Assembly: GCF_905220365.1 (NCBI RefSeq)
Contig: NC_061124.1
Location: forward strand, 8,248,501 to 8,312,500
Origin: Vanessa cardui
Taxonomy: Eukaryota; Arthropoda; Insecta; Lepidoptera; Nymphalidae
DNA length: 64,000 bases
Direction of reading: 5' to 3'
Part shown: positions 49,401 through 59,307 of the stretch, in pieces
Layout: each line of letters opens with the position of its first letter
Numbering within the stretch: the first letter of the stretch is position 1
The notes under the pieces: model-generated
The model's database searches: none
What the model saw: only the letters and a program-made list of their open reading frames with translations
Told to the model about the DNA's origin: nothing
Made by a program: the position numbers and the translations under genes

Positions 49401-52282
49401 ATTTTTTTATTAAAATCCTGTTTTAGATAATCGACTTCGTCGATCCTTGTATAATATGTTGACTATCCTGTATATGAATGCTTATATAATCTGACAGGAA
49501 GGACGTATATAACAATAGGCTGTTTGACTGGTTTTTAAAAACCATTTTATATTATTTAGTAGAGGTTTTTTTGTCATCCTGATCTACTTAATTTGCAAAA
49601 TAATTTTAATAACTCAGATTCCGTCGCATAATTTTTTATAATTTAAGATTTAAGGAAAGCAAGAATAATGTATGGTTATAAATATGTAATAACTATAATA
49701 AATATGAAGCTGACTGGATAACTTACATTGATGAGAATCAAAACTTATATTATTGTAAATGTAAAATATACAATATTTCTGTGCAATAACTTATCATCGA
49801 TGATTTGCTAAATTCTGCGTTCAGGAGTTTAACCGGCTTCGTAAATTAACACTTATAAAATTATTACACTTATATATTTATATTGACCGTCTTCAATAGA
49901 CTATTTGACAATGCGGAAAAAAAAGTGTTTTTTTTTTAATCAAAAACACATATTATAAGTTTAGAAACGGGTTTTTGTTTCTACGTCTGTCACGTGACAC
50001 AAAACGCTCCTGATTGGCCGCGCTTATGACGAAGTCAATGGCTTGTTAACCTTGTTTGTCTACTATATTTACCACAGATTACAATACAAGCAAGTGAAAT
50101 CACCGACCCCATTGCAGCGCCATATTGTCCAAGTAGCGTTCTCGCGGGCTATTTAAATATGGAATATTGAATATGATATTTTTCGGCAAATATGTACTAG
50201 AAATAAAGAAAACAATTTTTACTGGGTTCCTTAACTTCTATTAAATAATATAACATAGATTTTAAAAGCCAGTCAAATAGCCTAAACCTTATAAATGTTA
50301 ATACTAACCAAAAAAAACTAGACACGAATAGTAGTGGACTCTTTCGAACTCAACCTCTTTTAAAATACGTAGGTTTTCAACATCATATATTGCTTTTAAA
50401 TTTCGATTTACTCGATATAATCGAAAAACAAAACAAAACTATCGACATTACCTAAGTCATTTAGAACATCACTTTAAGCACATATGAGTTTAACGATGCA
50501 ATGATATGATTACTTTAAGTAAGCGGTAAGTTAGAACATACAAACAAAACACCATTAGTCCATTACCTCAACTACGTCAAAATAAAAATAAAATAACTCT
50601 GTTTGACTGATTTTCGTTTACTTTTTCACGGACAAGTTACTGAACTGAATATGATAACATTTACTATGATTCATGAAGCATGAGAAGCAAAGGAAGGACA
50701 AGGGACCCTTTCTTTATTTTATTCACTAATTATGGATAAAATATGATATATATTAGAACTGGATTCAAACCCACCACTTCTATATATAATTCGGCTTTAT
50801 GCAGTATTAAGTGTTCTTTCTCCGCCCTTTATTATATTATAAGTTAAATTTAATACTGAATCATTTGAAATTTTATACTAGGAACTAGTAACATATACAC
50901 TTGCTCATTTTTTATAGCAATAACTTACATAACTGCAAGATTGCATATACAAATTTTAATTCCAATTTAATTCAAGCCTTACATTTTTATTAATTTTCTG
51001 AATACTTAAGAGTAATTTTATTATTGTTAAATGTCTCTATAATGTTTTTCTTTGTCTAGACTTGAAAACATATTTTCAATATAATTTAATAATTTAAGGG
51101 CTTTGGATGCGAATTAATATTAAGTTTTGTGATGAAAAATTATAATCATAACTATGGATAATACATATTTGGGAATTCTTTTAAAATTAATATAGAAAAT
51201 GTTGAATGAGATTCTATTTAAGGAGATATATTTGCACAAAGTAAACACATAAATGAGTAAAGCCGGTGTCAAACCTGTGTGTAACATTTCGTCGACATTT
51301 CTATGTGAATGTTGCAACGAGGTTTGTTCTTGAGCCAAGTAGTCAACCGTTATAGCCGTGTGGTCGTGCCCGAACCTTCTACTCACTAACTCTTCTCTCT
51401 CTGCCTTCTCTTGTTCACGTCTACGTCGTTTGTTCTGGGCATTAATCAATGAAGCCTGAAAGTATATAAACATCCTATTTATAATTATTAATTAATTATT
51501 ATCAAAACATTGTAAAATTGTGATAATATATTCAAAGATACTTTCTCAAAAGTCAATATTGATGAAATTTAAAAAACATGAAATTTTACTCTTATAATTT
51601 TAGTGACCAAATAATTAAACATCCAAACTTTATAGAAATATTATGTAAATACAAATATATATTAATAGACATGATTGTAAGAAAACTTAAAAAAGTAAAT
51701 ACTATTAATAAATAGTAGCAAGATAGGATGAAAAGGACAGTTATTTCACTGGACATAAGTTACAATATTGGATACAATAACCAAATACCGTTATAAGAAA
51801 GAATATGTCATATACAGAATAATTGGTGAATATAATTCTCACCTTCAGTTTAAATTAAAGCAGTTAAAATAGCATTTTTAATTTAATTTACCTGTATATG
51901 TTTATTGTCGTATTTAAGCTGATCAACTCTCATTTTAGCCATTGGTCTTTGATTTATAGGAGTTTTGAAGACCAAAATATCCAATTTTTCACAGTTTCTG
52001 AAATGTAATATAAAATGCGATTTAAAAATATTTACCTGTTATTTAATTAGTTGTGAACTTCATTGTTTAATAAATAGTCTATTACTCAAATTGCGTTAAC
52101 AAGTAGTTTGATTATTCAAATTAACTTATGTATATTTAAGAGGAAACTTACGCATTTATAGAATTGATTTTTAACTGAATATCATTCTCTATTTTCTCCC
52201 CATCTGGTTCGAATTCTAATTTGTGGAACAACTGAGAAGTTTCCTGAATTAATTGACTCGTTTGGTGATACAAAGTTTCCAT
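37226..52282 (-). CDS. Membrin: Membrin, Golgi Qb-SNARE (GOSR2/Bos1 ortholog), 4 exons
   Basis: Exons 52152-52282, 51892-51997, 51275-51455 and 37226-37434 join in frame to 627 nt, 208 residues, close to the usual ~212. The N-terminus METLYHQTSQLIQETSQLFH matches membrin (M-E-x-L-Y-H-Q-T start). Exon 2 carries KMRVDQLKYDNKHIQ, exon 3 the charged RRRREQEKAEREELVSRRF and the start of the SNARE helix (SLQHSHRNVDEML), and exon 4 the rest of the SNARE helix plus a C-terminal anchor (YVLFGGMFVTLAVIVLVIIY). Membrin is the Qb-SNARE of the ER-to-Golgi complex with syntaxin 5, Bet1 and Ykt6/Sec22 (family knowledge). All junctions are GT..AG with matching phases. The 13.8-kb last intron is unusual next to the other two (154 and 436 bases). 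Confidence 0.95.
37470..37830 (-). mobile_element. Composite repeat, copy 2
   Basis: Same two-part unit as 18590-18920, from CCCCGGCTTCGCACGCAT through GGTATGAAGC-type sequence (inverted) to GGATATGAACCTGCAATACT. It starts about 35 bases from the membrin exon 4 acceptor. Confidence 0.75.
37928..38185 (+). mobile_element. Interspersed repeat 'cgacccgccccggcttcg', copy 1
   Basis: It shares GCGACCCGCCCCGGCTTCG, TTTGTTTATTTACGACAT and AAAACCGCATCAAA with 46712-46915. A short relative starts at 47529. Confidence 0.75.
39227..39265 (-). CDS. Candidate 39-nt cassette exon inside the long membrin intron
   Basis: On the minus strand ACTTTTTTTATTCAG precedes and GTACAAAAG follows a 39-base segment. 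Its phase fits exactly between membrin exons 3 and 4. Inserted there it would add 13 residues (V-QALAECNILRMS before G) without a stop or frameshift. The constitutive protein aligns to vertebrate membrin without an insertion, so this would be optional. It could equally be chance. Confidence 0.25.
39600..39810 (+). promoter_or_regulatory. Candidate promoter/5' UTR of a nested plus-strand gene
   Basis: A locally GC-richer stretch (GAACGAGGCGCGCGCTGATC near 39600) stands out from AT-rich DNA and leads to a candidate ATG at 39812. No TATA box was recognised. This is inferred from composition and the downstream start/donor only. Confidence 0.3.
39812..39816 (+). CDS. Candidate first coding exon (ATGTG then GTAAGT)
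   Basis: AAAAATGTG is followed immediately by a consensus donor GTAAGT. A start codon two bases before a strong donor, after a GC-richer leader, is a common arrangement for insect genes whose second exon holds most of the coding sequence. No following exon could be identified with confidence, so the product is unknown. Confidence 0.3.
41088..41340 (+). mobile_element. Degraded 'ggctttgtgcaagcccgtc' type element
   Basis: Recognisable pieces in order: GGGCTTTATGCACGACCCAT, TCCGGTCTGAAGGAT and TTAGCATTAGGTGGTCCAAT. Heavily mutated. Confidence 0.6.
42455..42660 (-). mobile_element. 'ggctttgtgcaagcccgtc' type element
   Basis: Minus-strand copy with GGGCCACCGGATGTTAAGTG and CATATGAGTGGGTGG, matching the complement of 24071-24358. 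Confidence 0.65.
42959..43068 (-). mobile_element. SINE family 1, tRNA-like head only
   Basis: It covers the head from CCACTGGGCCATCTCGACTT back through the B box (complement of GGGTTTGAACCCGC) to about 45 bases of body; the rest is missing. Confidence 0.8.
44384..44807. mobile_element. Complete MITE with ~33-bp terminal inverted repeats
   Basis: The left end AGTACGACACAACTTAGATG TAGCGTCGGTAAA is mirrored at the right by TTTACCGATGCTACATCTAA GTTGTGTCGTACT. TA-like flanks (TAT / ATA) suggest a TA target, as in Tc1/mariner-type MITEs; the superfamily is inferred. It contains internal sub-repeats of the same arm near 44700-44735. Confidence 0.85.
45078..45122. repeat. Perfect inverted repeat, 17-bp arms
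   Basis: GTGCCACTCATACATCA (45078-45094) pairs with 45106-45122; the 11-base spacer contains CCACGTG. Confidence 0.9.
45759..45944. mobile_element. Inverted-repeat element with 14-bp target-site duplication, copy 1
   Basis: AACTTTTGAGTCAT flanks it exactly (45745-45758 and 45945-45958). Inside are a 36-base tail on the left, 31-bp inverted arms (45795-45825 and 45912-45942), and a core with GACCACGAACGCTGTAAAGT. A 13-bp hairpin (45825-45837/45844-45856) replaces the inner part of the left arm. See 58380-58581. Confidence 0.85.
46712..46915 (+). mobile_element. Interspersed repeat 'cgacccgccccggcttcg', copy 2
   Basis: Collinear with 37928-38185 from GCGACCCGCCCCGGCTTCG to AAAACCGCATCAAA, then diverges. 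Confidence 0.75.
47063..47361 (+). mobile_element. tRNA-derived SINE, family 1
   Basis: Starts AGCCGAGATGACCAAATGGT (A-box region), B box AGTTCAAACCC, tail CAGGCTGTTGTTATTGTTG. Plus strand. Confidence 0.87.
47681..47971 (-). mobile_element. tRNA-derived SINE, family 1, with target-site duplication
   Basis: TTTATAACATT (47670-47680 and 47972-47982) flanks it exactly. A short internal deletion removes the TTGGTG region of the body. It is in opposite orientation to the copy 300 bases upstream. Confidence 0.9.
48391..48645 (-). mobile_element. tRNA-derived SINE, family 1
   Basis: Complete tail and body, with the AATTATAAAGACAAATTAAG segment between body and head deleted (GAGCACGAGG joins CCTGGGTTTGAACCC). 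Confidence 0.87.
49894..50285. mobile_element. MITE with TAGGCTATTTGAC-type ends, copy 1
   Basis: Ends are ATAGACTATTTGACAATGCG and the complement of CCAGTCAAATAGCCTA. The interior has GACCCCATTGCAGCGCCATA and CACGTGACACAAAACGCTCC. An inverted relative is at 57862-58286, and a lone end lies at 49515-49560. Confidence 0.8.
51275..51455 (-). CDS. Membrin: Membrin exon 3
   Basis: Acceptor ATACTTTCAG, donor ACAG/GTTTGA. It encodes ASLINAQNKRRRREQEK through EMLHT and opens the SNARE helix. It ends one base into a Gly codon completed by exon 4. Confidence 0.95.
51892..51997 (-). CDS. Membrin: Membrin exon 2
   Basis: Acceptor ATTTCAG, donor CAG/GTAAAT. It encodes NCEKLDILVFKTP, INQRPMAKMRVDQLKYD and NKHIQ, the conserved membrin block ending in the RVDQLKYD motif. 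Confidence 0.95.
52152..52282 (-). CDS. Membrin: Membrin exon 1
   Basis: The ATG is complementary to 52280-52282. It encodes 43 codons plus two bases, from METLYHQTS to KINSINA, and is followed by the donor GTAAGT. Length and start match the family N-terminal Habc-like helix. Confidence 0.95.
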
Positions 52283-53317
52283 TTCTTAGACCAGCGAAAA
52301 ACTTTATAACCATACCACTATCTCTCTATTTAAAGCTGGTTTAATTTTAGCTAAACGAAATTATAAGACGAAAACTTTTTCAATTGGATTTGTAATTAAG
52401 TTTATTGATAAGACTTTTCGACATTTGAATGTTTATCAATCTCACATACTGTCATAGTGTCACCTACTGCTTACTTGAAATATGTCATTTTGACGTGGCA
52501 CTTTACAAGTCGTACAATAGTTGTAATGCACATACATATACATACATAATATACATTTATAAAAGTTTGAAACAACATACAAGACATCTTTAAGTATGTT
52601 GTAAAAAGGACTAAGTTTAAACGAGTAAACTAAATAAGCATTAATATCCTATACAATAACTTATAGAAAATTACATTAAAATTTTAGGAATAAAAAGAAA
52701 ATGTTGATATTAAAAAAATAGATTTCTCAAATTAGATTTGGTATATAATATATTTTGTTGATGTCAATACGTCTCATAAGGAAAAAAACAACTTCAATCA
52801 AATACAATGTTAAAAAGGATAGCTTAACATTGTACCTCACAATCTGCGCATGAAACCTCTTTAATGTTAATGTGTTTGAGGTCATAGCAGAGTTAACCTT
52901 TTGCATAGTAATTACCACAATTACTATATTTCAAACAATCATTTGTAGATATTGGTCTTGAGCAACAATTTTTATAATTACTAACATTATATTGTGTGTA
53001 ATCAGCCTTATTGTCATGACTATGTAATTTTTAATAAGCATATCTTTTATAATTAATTAAATTTCAATTTTTTTAATTATTTTATGTACGTTAAAACATA
53101 ACAATTTCATGAGATCGCAATTTTGAAAAATATAATTAATGAAATTTAATTTTAGTTATCTGTGTATTTGTGGTTATCTGTTTCATTCAAGTTTCATAAC
53201 ATTTGACTCATCACTCATTCGAAAGGTATTAAACATAATCGAAAATACCGTTTATAACACTCCTCAAATATTGTATTTATCTATGAAGTGAAAGTGAAAA
53301 GTGGATTTTTTATCAAA
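52283..53317. promoter_or_regulatory. Shared upstream region of membrin (minus) and M6 (plus)
   Basis: About 1.0 kb separates the two divergent start codons. It is AT-rich; no TATA, Inr or factor site could be assigned. The 63-codon ORF at 52727-52918 has no support. Confidence 0.45.
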
Positions 53318-54067
53318 ATGGGTGATGCTTGTCAAGCATGTCTTACGAGGGTACCTCATGCCACTCTTATAGCTACGATAATGTGCTGTTTGGGCGTGGG
53401 GGTGTTTTGTGGCACTATGTATCGTGGATCAGCGCTTTCAATTTTGATGTTTGACGAAGTTTTTCATTTTCGGCTGATATGGATTGAAGCACTTCAAATG
53501 ATATTCATCGTAGGCAGTGCTTGTATGGCAGCCTTAGGGTTTATGTTGTTATGCCTAGGGTGCCTCACAACAGGTGCAACAAGACAAAAGGTGTACAGAG
53601 CGTGGCGAGCTCGGGTCGGCGGAAGGATATCTTGCGCAGTCTTTATGATAATTACCTATATTTTAACCTTTGTGTGGCTGATCCTATTGGGCTTTTTAGT
53701 CATAACAACATTCTTATTTACAATATTTTGGAAACTTTGCTCGAAACCGAAAAATATCGAACATTCGACTTGTATCGACTTCACTCAATTCGATTTTATG
53801 TTTCCATCTTCTGTTAAACAGGAGGACATGAAAATTTGTGAAGCATTCAAAATAAAACTATTCTGTAAGGACTATGTTGAAAAAGCAGAGTTTATGTTTA
53901 TTCTGGCAATGGTATCATGTTTACTTGTAATATTGAGCTTAGTACATTATTTGATGTGCTTATCAGCTAATTATGCTCATATTCGAGACCATGAAAAGTT
54001 CCAAGAACTGCAAGAGCTCCAGTATCTCACCAACCCAGATCTACATGCTTCTAAAGACAGATTCTAG
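53318..54067 (+). CDS. M6: M6, proteolipid protein/GPM6-family tetraspan protein, intronless
   Basis: A 249-residue frame starts MGDACQACLTRVPHATLIAT, like insect M6. The ATG context (CAAAATGG) is good; the 10 upstream codons open from GTG and are not needed. Hydrophobic segments lie near 15-37, 53-83, 104-138 and 190-222. The large loop carries Cys141, 152, 174 and 183, the four disulfide cysteines expected of the family. Cys5 and Cys8 suit N-terminal palmitoylation. GCLTTGATRQKVYRAW after helix 2 and HYLMCLSANYAHI in helix 4 are characteristic. M6/PLP proteins act at the plasma membrane in neurons and epithelia, shaping filopodia and cell contacts (family knowledge). M6/GPM6 genes are usually multi-exon; here the whole coding sequence is one exon. 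Confidence 0.94.
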   Translation: MGDACQACLTRVPHATLIATIMCCLGVGVFCGTMYRGSALSILMFDEVFHFRLIWIEALQMIFIVGSACMAALGFMLLCLGCLTTGATRQKVYRAWRARVGGRISCAVFMIITYILTFVWLILLGFLVITTFLFTIFWKLCSKPKNIEHSTCIDFTQFDFMFPSSVKQEDMKICEAFKIKLFCKDYVEKAEFMFILAMVSCLLVILSLVHYLMCLSANYAHIRDHEKFQELQELQYLTNPDLHASKDRF

Positions 54068-57000
54068 TATATGGCCCGCGCACCATTGTTGCGCTCGCTT
54101 GAAGCATCTACTAAAATGTGACAAAGCAGAAAAATAACTGCATTTTAAGATGTCATAAATATGTGTTCACAGATTACAAATAACATCGAAAGACTGATTC
54201 AGTGGATGACTAATATTAAATTGAATTCAATTTTACATATCTTCAATCCACTGCAGTATTTATTATTATTTTTGGTAACCCGACATTCCACTAACTTTAG
54301 TCCTTAAACTTTAAATTGTTAAACAATATTCCCCCTATAAAGTATATATTATTTACATTATTTTAGATAATTAAAATGTTTCGACGTGCTAAAGCATGAT
54401 GATATTTATTTTTATTCCCTTTGTTACATTCTAAATGAGGCTGATAGCCTGCATTGTTGCTCTAGATTCTTCCATTAATCCTAATTCAAATATGATAAGA
54501 TAATATTTTACAATTATATTTGCATTGTTATCAAAAACAATAATAGAACCTAGTTTTGTTTTACTCACTTTTTATATTGTTTAAAAATTGATTTTTCTGT
54601 TAAGACATTTAGGCAACATGTTAAATTTTGTGTAAAATTGGGAAAAGTGATTAAATTAATTGTTCAATGTTTAGTACAATAACAATAGTATAAGTCAGCA
54701 CAATTTATATTACTTAGTTGTAAGTTAAAATAAGTATATTGCTTATGATGAATGAGGCAATTTTATTTCTAATGTTTTTTTTTAATAGCATGGCTCTAAG
54801 AAACTTATAATTTTTTACTTGAAAATTACAATAATCATTAAAAAATAAAATTGTCTTTTTAGAGTAAGCGAATTGAAAATTTAAAATTAGTAAGTCAATT
54901 ATGACAATTTATATATTATGTAGAAAAATTACCTCTTTTGATAAAGATTTTACATTAAATTAGCTTGAGATAAAAGAAAGCATAGCTCTTTATATTTAGC
55001 CCACCAAAAAAATGCGAATAACTGTAAAATTTTGCTCATTAACGGAAAATTAAAATGTTAAATGTAGTGTATTTATAAATTTGTTTTATAAACATTATTC
55101 CTCAACGATATTTAGAAGAATTGACATTTTGTGACACTATATTTATAAGTTTTATATTGACACGGTCTAATACTGCAAATGGAACAAATCACTGGCATTT
55201 AACATAATTATTAAGATCACTAAAAATTTTTTTACATTATTTATAAAGTTTGTAATAATTAGTTATAGGAATTAGCACTTAAATCCAAAGTAAGTGTTGA
55301 CTGAAATTTATAAATTAATTAACAAAAACAGAAAGCCATATTTCATGATTTGATAAAAAATCTAATTAATATTCATAAATATAATAATAGTAATTTGCAA
55401 AACTTGTTATATCCATTAATAAGAACTTCTTGGTGTTATTACCTGCTAGTATTTTTGTAGCTATTTGAAGTAGCATAGGATTTTCTAAAAATAAAAAAAA
55501 TATTTGTATTTTGTTGTTTGTTTTATAATTTTTTTCTTTTTAATAATAATAGTGCTTATATATAATAAAATGTAAAAATATGTACAAAAAAGTCCCTTTA
55601 AATGATCTGTAAGGATCCAGAAGTTTTAATGTTGATTCGAAATGCTAGAATATAAAAATAAAGCAACATTACAAACCTTTTGTTACGTGATATTAAAAAT
55701 CTGAATGTAGGTCGCCTTTGGTCCTTGTCGAGGGGCTTAAGGGGTCAATCCCTATTCGAGCTCATTAAAATGGAAGCGTGGAGTAGCTAGTTGGCCCGAT
55801 TTTAACTTTTGTAATTAAATTTCAAACAGGAGACTTATTTTTATGAAGTAAATAATAAGCGGAACTGTAATTATGTATTAAATATTATCAGCAAGAATCG
55901 TGGACTTTTTATTAAATATGAAAGTGTTGGTATTTTTTTTTTGTCGTTTAAAGAAATCAGGATGATTCAGGATAGAAGATATGTCATTTCGGATTTAGTA
56001 CGGATATATAAATGAATAATATTTTACCTGTTATCGTTATGAAATAACTTCGGATAGCGGATAGCTTCTGTTACGATTATATAGAAATAGTTAAAAAAAT
56101 TACGAGATATAAATTTTAATTTATTTGCACGCTATTGTTAGTATTAGGTAAAATTACAGAAAAAAAACTTAACATGTTTAAATTAGTTAGTTTTTTTAAT
56201 GGATGACACTCCAAAAACCATTTAAAATATATTAAATATTTTTACTGGTTTCGGTTACGGCTACGGCTACTTTCCATAACATCCATAATCTATATCGTTG
56301 TTTTCATCTTAGGTATAGTAAGTACATAAGAACGTCTTAGGATTTGGCACGATGGCAAATTATAAGAGTTTTTGTTAGGAGTGGGTAATACATGGCTAAG
56401 TAGGCTCGAGGCAGCTAGGTTACGATGTTAAGTTAAGCATTCCTTAAAACTTAATATGTATTTAAATAAAAATTTTGTCTTCATTGGGTCGTTTGCTATT
56501 GATTAATTACGTAAAATAATTTAGAATGCCAAACAAAAAAGGTATATAAATTTTCAAAATATTTCAGCGCTTAACAGACAGGTTTAATATAATTAGAGTC
56601 AGTATTTGATCATTTTCGTTTTACATCGTAAATTTTGGAAGACTAATTAATTATTTAAAAAATATATTATCTGGGCCTATTACTATTGTAGAATAAGCCT
56701 TCAGGTATTAGCGACGCAACGCAACACGATATTTGTGTATTTGTACCTATTCAGTAATATAATGGTATTCTTATTTATTAGACACTAGTTTATCCGTTGT
56801 AGAGTTTTTATAGACTTTCTAACTATACGAGTCGATAGAAACTTAAGCCGCAACAAGCTTATAAGGCTTTTAGCCATATTATGAATAAATTAATTTACAT
56901 ATTATGCAAAAGTTGCTAAAATCGCAAAACGTACGAAACAGTTACCTACAAGATCTTTTTCTCAAAAAGATTTTTGCTTAGTATGTTAGAATTAATAAAA

Positions 57001-57428
57001 ACATAGGCGTATAATTATGAAGAATATGACGACTTAGTTAATTAATGATAAAATAGTAGTTTTCTGTTTTGTCTACCTAAAATTAAGGTCAATAAAATAA
57101 TTCAAAGTCCTAAAGTAGAGAGTATGTAGCGACGCTTCCATTCTGTGCAATATTAGGTGTGTTACCTTTTATGTGGGGATGGATTTAAAGAAAACAGTTT
57201 GGGTTATATAACTATTTAATGGTAAGGAGCTAAATTTACAAATGTTACAATCAATTTGGTCACTTTGATATTACATTCGCATTCACATTCAGATTTGGAC
57301 AATTTCGGTCACTTGGAATAAAAGGAACGTTGGAAAATTCAATGTATTATCATTTCTCTTATTTAATATTAAAATTTAGGCGCCACGGAACATTAAATGT
57401 TTTTATATTTAATTACATAGTACAAAAA
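54068..57428. other. M6 3' region and AT-rich intergenic DNA
   Basis: Probably a long 3' UTR followed by intergenic DNA. AATAAA hexamers occur (for example near 54844 and 55658) but none can be chosen. No coding region was recognised. Confidence 0.4.
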
Positions 57429-57593
57429 TTAAAGTGGGTACATCACTAAATTTTCCATCTGCACGTGGATATTGCTAATATTTAAGGGGACAGGCATGCT
57501 ATCCTTGAAGTTGCACCAGCAGCTATCTGGACACTCAACCAGGAAACTGCAGCTGTCCACACTTAATATTTCAGCCTGACATGTCAAATCCAT
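57429..57593 (-). CDS. Small Cys-rich ORF or 3' terminal exon, unidentified
   Basis: 54 codons from the ATG complementary to 57591-57593 to a TAA, beginning MDLTCQAEILSVDSCSF and containing CPDSCWCNFKD. It has five closely spaced cysteines and locally higher GC than its flanks. A pyrimidine run plus CAG (complement of about 57574-57610) could instead be an acceptor, making it the last exon of a minus-strand gene starting with AEILSVDSC. The C-x3-CWC pattern recalls LRR cysteine caps, but that is only resemblance. No signal peptide is seen. Confidence 0.35.
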   Translation of the reverse strand: MDLTCQAEILSVDSCSFLVECPDSCWCNFKDSMPVPLNISNIHVQMENLVMYPL

Positions 57594-57861
57594 GTGGTGG
57601 ATAAAAAAAAATCTTAATATAAAAATGTATTACTTTTATTTTGATGCATTTTATCCTTAATCAATTAAAATGTACCTACCCATATATTAATCCTGTTTAA
57701 AAGATCCCTAAGTTAATTACATTAATTTATCGATAACATAACCCCCCAACCGGCAATGGCAAAACTTTGTATCTGAAAACAGAGGTAAGAGAGGTGCGCC
57801 ACAGTATGTAAGAATAGGTCGGCCTGATATTTTTTTCCTTCAGAATTTTTCTAGTACAAAT

Positions 57862-58286
57862 AGGCTATTTGACTGGTTTTTACAATCCATTTTATATTAT
57901 TTAGTAGAAGTTAAGGAACCCAGTAAAAGTAGATTTTTATTATTTCTAGTACATATTTACCAAAAAATATCATATTAAAAATTCCATATTTAAATAGCGC
58001 GCAAAAACGCTACTTGGACAATAAGGCGCTGCAATGGGGTCGGTGACGTCACTTTCTTGTATTTTAATCTATGGTACATATAGTAGAAAAGCAAGGTTTA
58101 CAAGAAAGTGACTTCATCAGGAGCGTTTAGTGTCACGTGTCAAACGTTTAAAAATGTATTTTTATTTATGCATTTTTGAATAAATTAAGTATTATTTTCA
58201 ACTTTCGTTAGTAAATACCCATTTTTAAACTCAACTGATTACAATAATTCATAATTTATTTTTCGCATTGTCAAATATCCTATTAG
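57862..58286. mobile_element. MITE with TAGGCTATTTGAC-type ends, copy 2
   Basis: Starts TAGGCTATTTGACTGG and ends with the complement of TAGGATATTTGACAATGCG. The interior matches the complement of 49894-50285 (GCGCTGCAATGGGGTCGGTG, ATCAGGAGCGTTT). Confidence 0.8.
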
Positions 58287-58379
58287 AAGTTTCCAAGTTG
58301 AATTCTTAAAGGGGCCACTCTTGGCCGTGGAAAGCGTGAAAAAGTGGTAATGCGCGACCCCCTAAGTCTTGTTGGATTT

Positions 58380-58581
58380 GAAATAAAACTAGTTTTAACG
58401 GATTTAAATCGCGTATATTAATTATTTTACCTCTCTACCGTCTATCCGTGACCACGAACGCTGTAAAGTGCTCGAAACGTCGGGATGATAAAAATAATTA
58501 ATATACGCGATTTAAATCCGTTAAAACTAGTTTTATTTCAATGTGTAATAATCGCGAAAATCTAAGACAACATTATGTGAA
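58380..58581. mobile_element. Inverted-repeat element with target-site duplication, copy 2
   Basis: CTTG(T/C)TGGATTT flanks it (58368-58379 and 58582-58593, one mismatch). Perfect 48-bp arms (58381-58428 and 58491-58538) surround a core with GACCACGAACGCTGTAAAGT. The tail lies on the right and is the complement of the tail of 45759-45944, while the core is in the same orientation as in that copy. Confidence 0.85.
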
Positions 58582-58702
58582 CTTGCTGGATTTACCGTAT
58601 CCCATGGCGTGTGAGAAAATAAAGAGTGAACCTTTTTTGCACACACACGATTTGTGTAATGTGTTTTTCTTTTTCATAATTGGCTAAATCTCGTGATTGG
58701 CC

Positions 58703-58765
58703 ATACTTAGGCCGCGCCTGATTGGCATATAAAAAATATATGCCAATCAGGCGCGGCCTAAGTAT
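58703..58765. repeat. Perfect 29-bp inverted repeat with 5-base loop
   Basis: Arms 58703-58731 and 58737-58765 contain CTTAGGCCGCGCCTGATTGG and its exact complement around AAAAA. The arm shares CCTGATTGG(C) words with the MITEs at 49894 and 57862. Confidence 0.92.
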
Positions 58766-59307
58766 TAGAAAATATAGCTCATCAAAACGAAGAGCTAATC
58801 AATATTTAGACTATAAAGGTGCATTTCTCTTTAACTGACACAAAATGATGTTAATGAACTTATCTTTAAAGCTTAAACAAGTAACGGTTCTTCATTCAAA
58901 TACTCCATCATTACTATTGTTACGTCGAGGAGTTGTATAAATGTATGTACCCATATTTTCCGCCAAATTCTGATTGCGATGAAATGTTATTGCTGTGAAT
59001 ATATTTTCGTTCTTTTTCGTTAATATTCGCTTGTTTCTAATACACCCAAGCAGTGAATTTGATAAGCAGTTTTTTTTTATAGTTAGCTATGACAAAAGAA
59101 CAAAAAATATTTCATCATTAACGTCACGATTATTTACGGTTTGACATTATTTTATTTTTTTTTAATTTAAAATTGAACACAATATGCAAAACATGAGCGT
59201 CAACACACATGCATTTTTGTTATTGTTTTAGAGAGAATAATTTGGAACTTCAAGGATTTTGTAGAAATCTCTGTTATATAAAAAAATAAAACATTACTAC
59301 TATGTAG

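Larger units (their letters stand above)
37435..51274. other. 13.8-kb last intron of membrin
   Basis: It carries the composite repeat 37470-37830, repeats 37928-38185 and 46712-46915, degraded short elements 41088-41340 and 42455-42660, SINE pieces 42959-43068, 47063-47361, 47681-47971 and 48391-48645, MITEs 44384-44807, 45759-45944 and 49894-50285, and a hairpin 45078-45122. Apart from the two candidate exons near 39.2-39.8 kb, no gene is recognised. Confidence 0.7.

Noticed and set aside
53288..53317. Ten-codon N-terminal extension of M6 from GTG
   Set aside because: No ATG is in frame there; the ATG at 53318 has good context and matches the family start.
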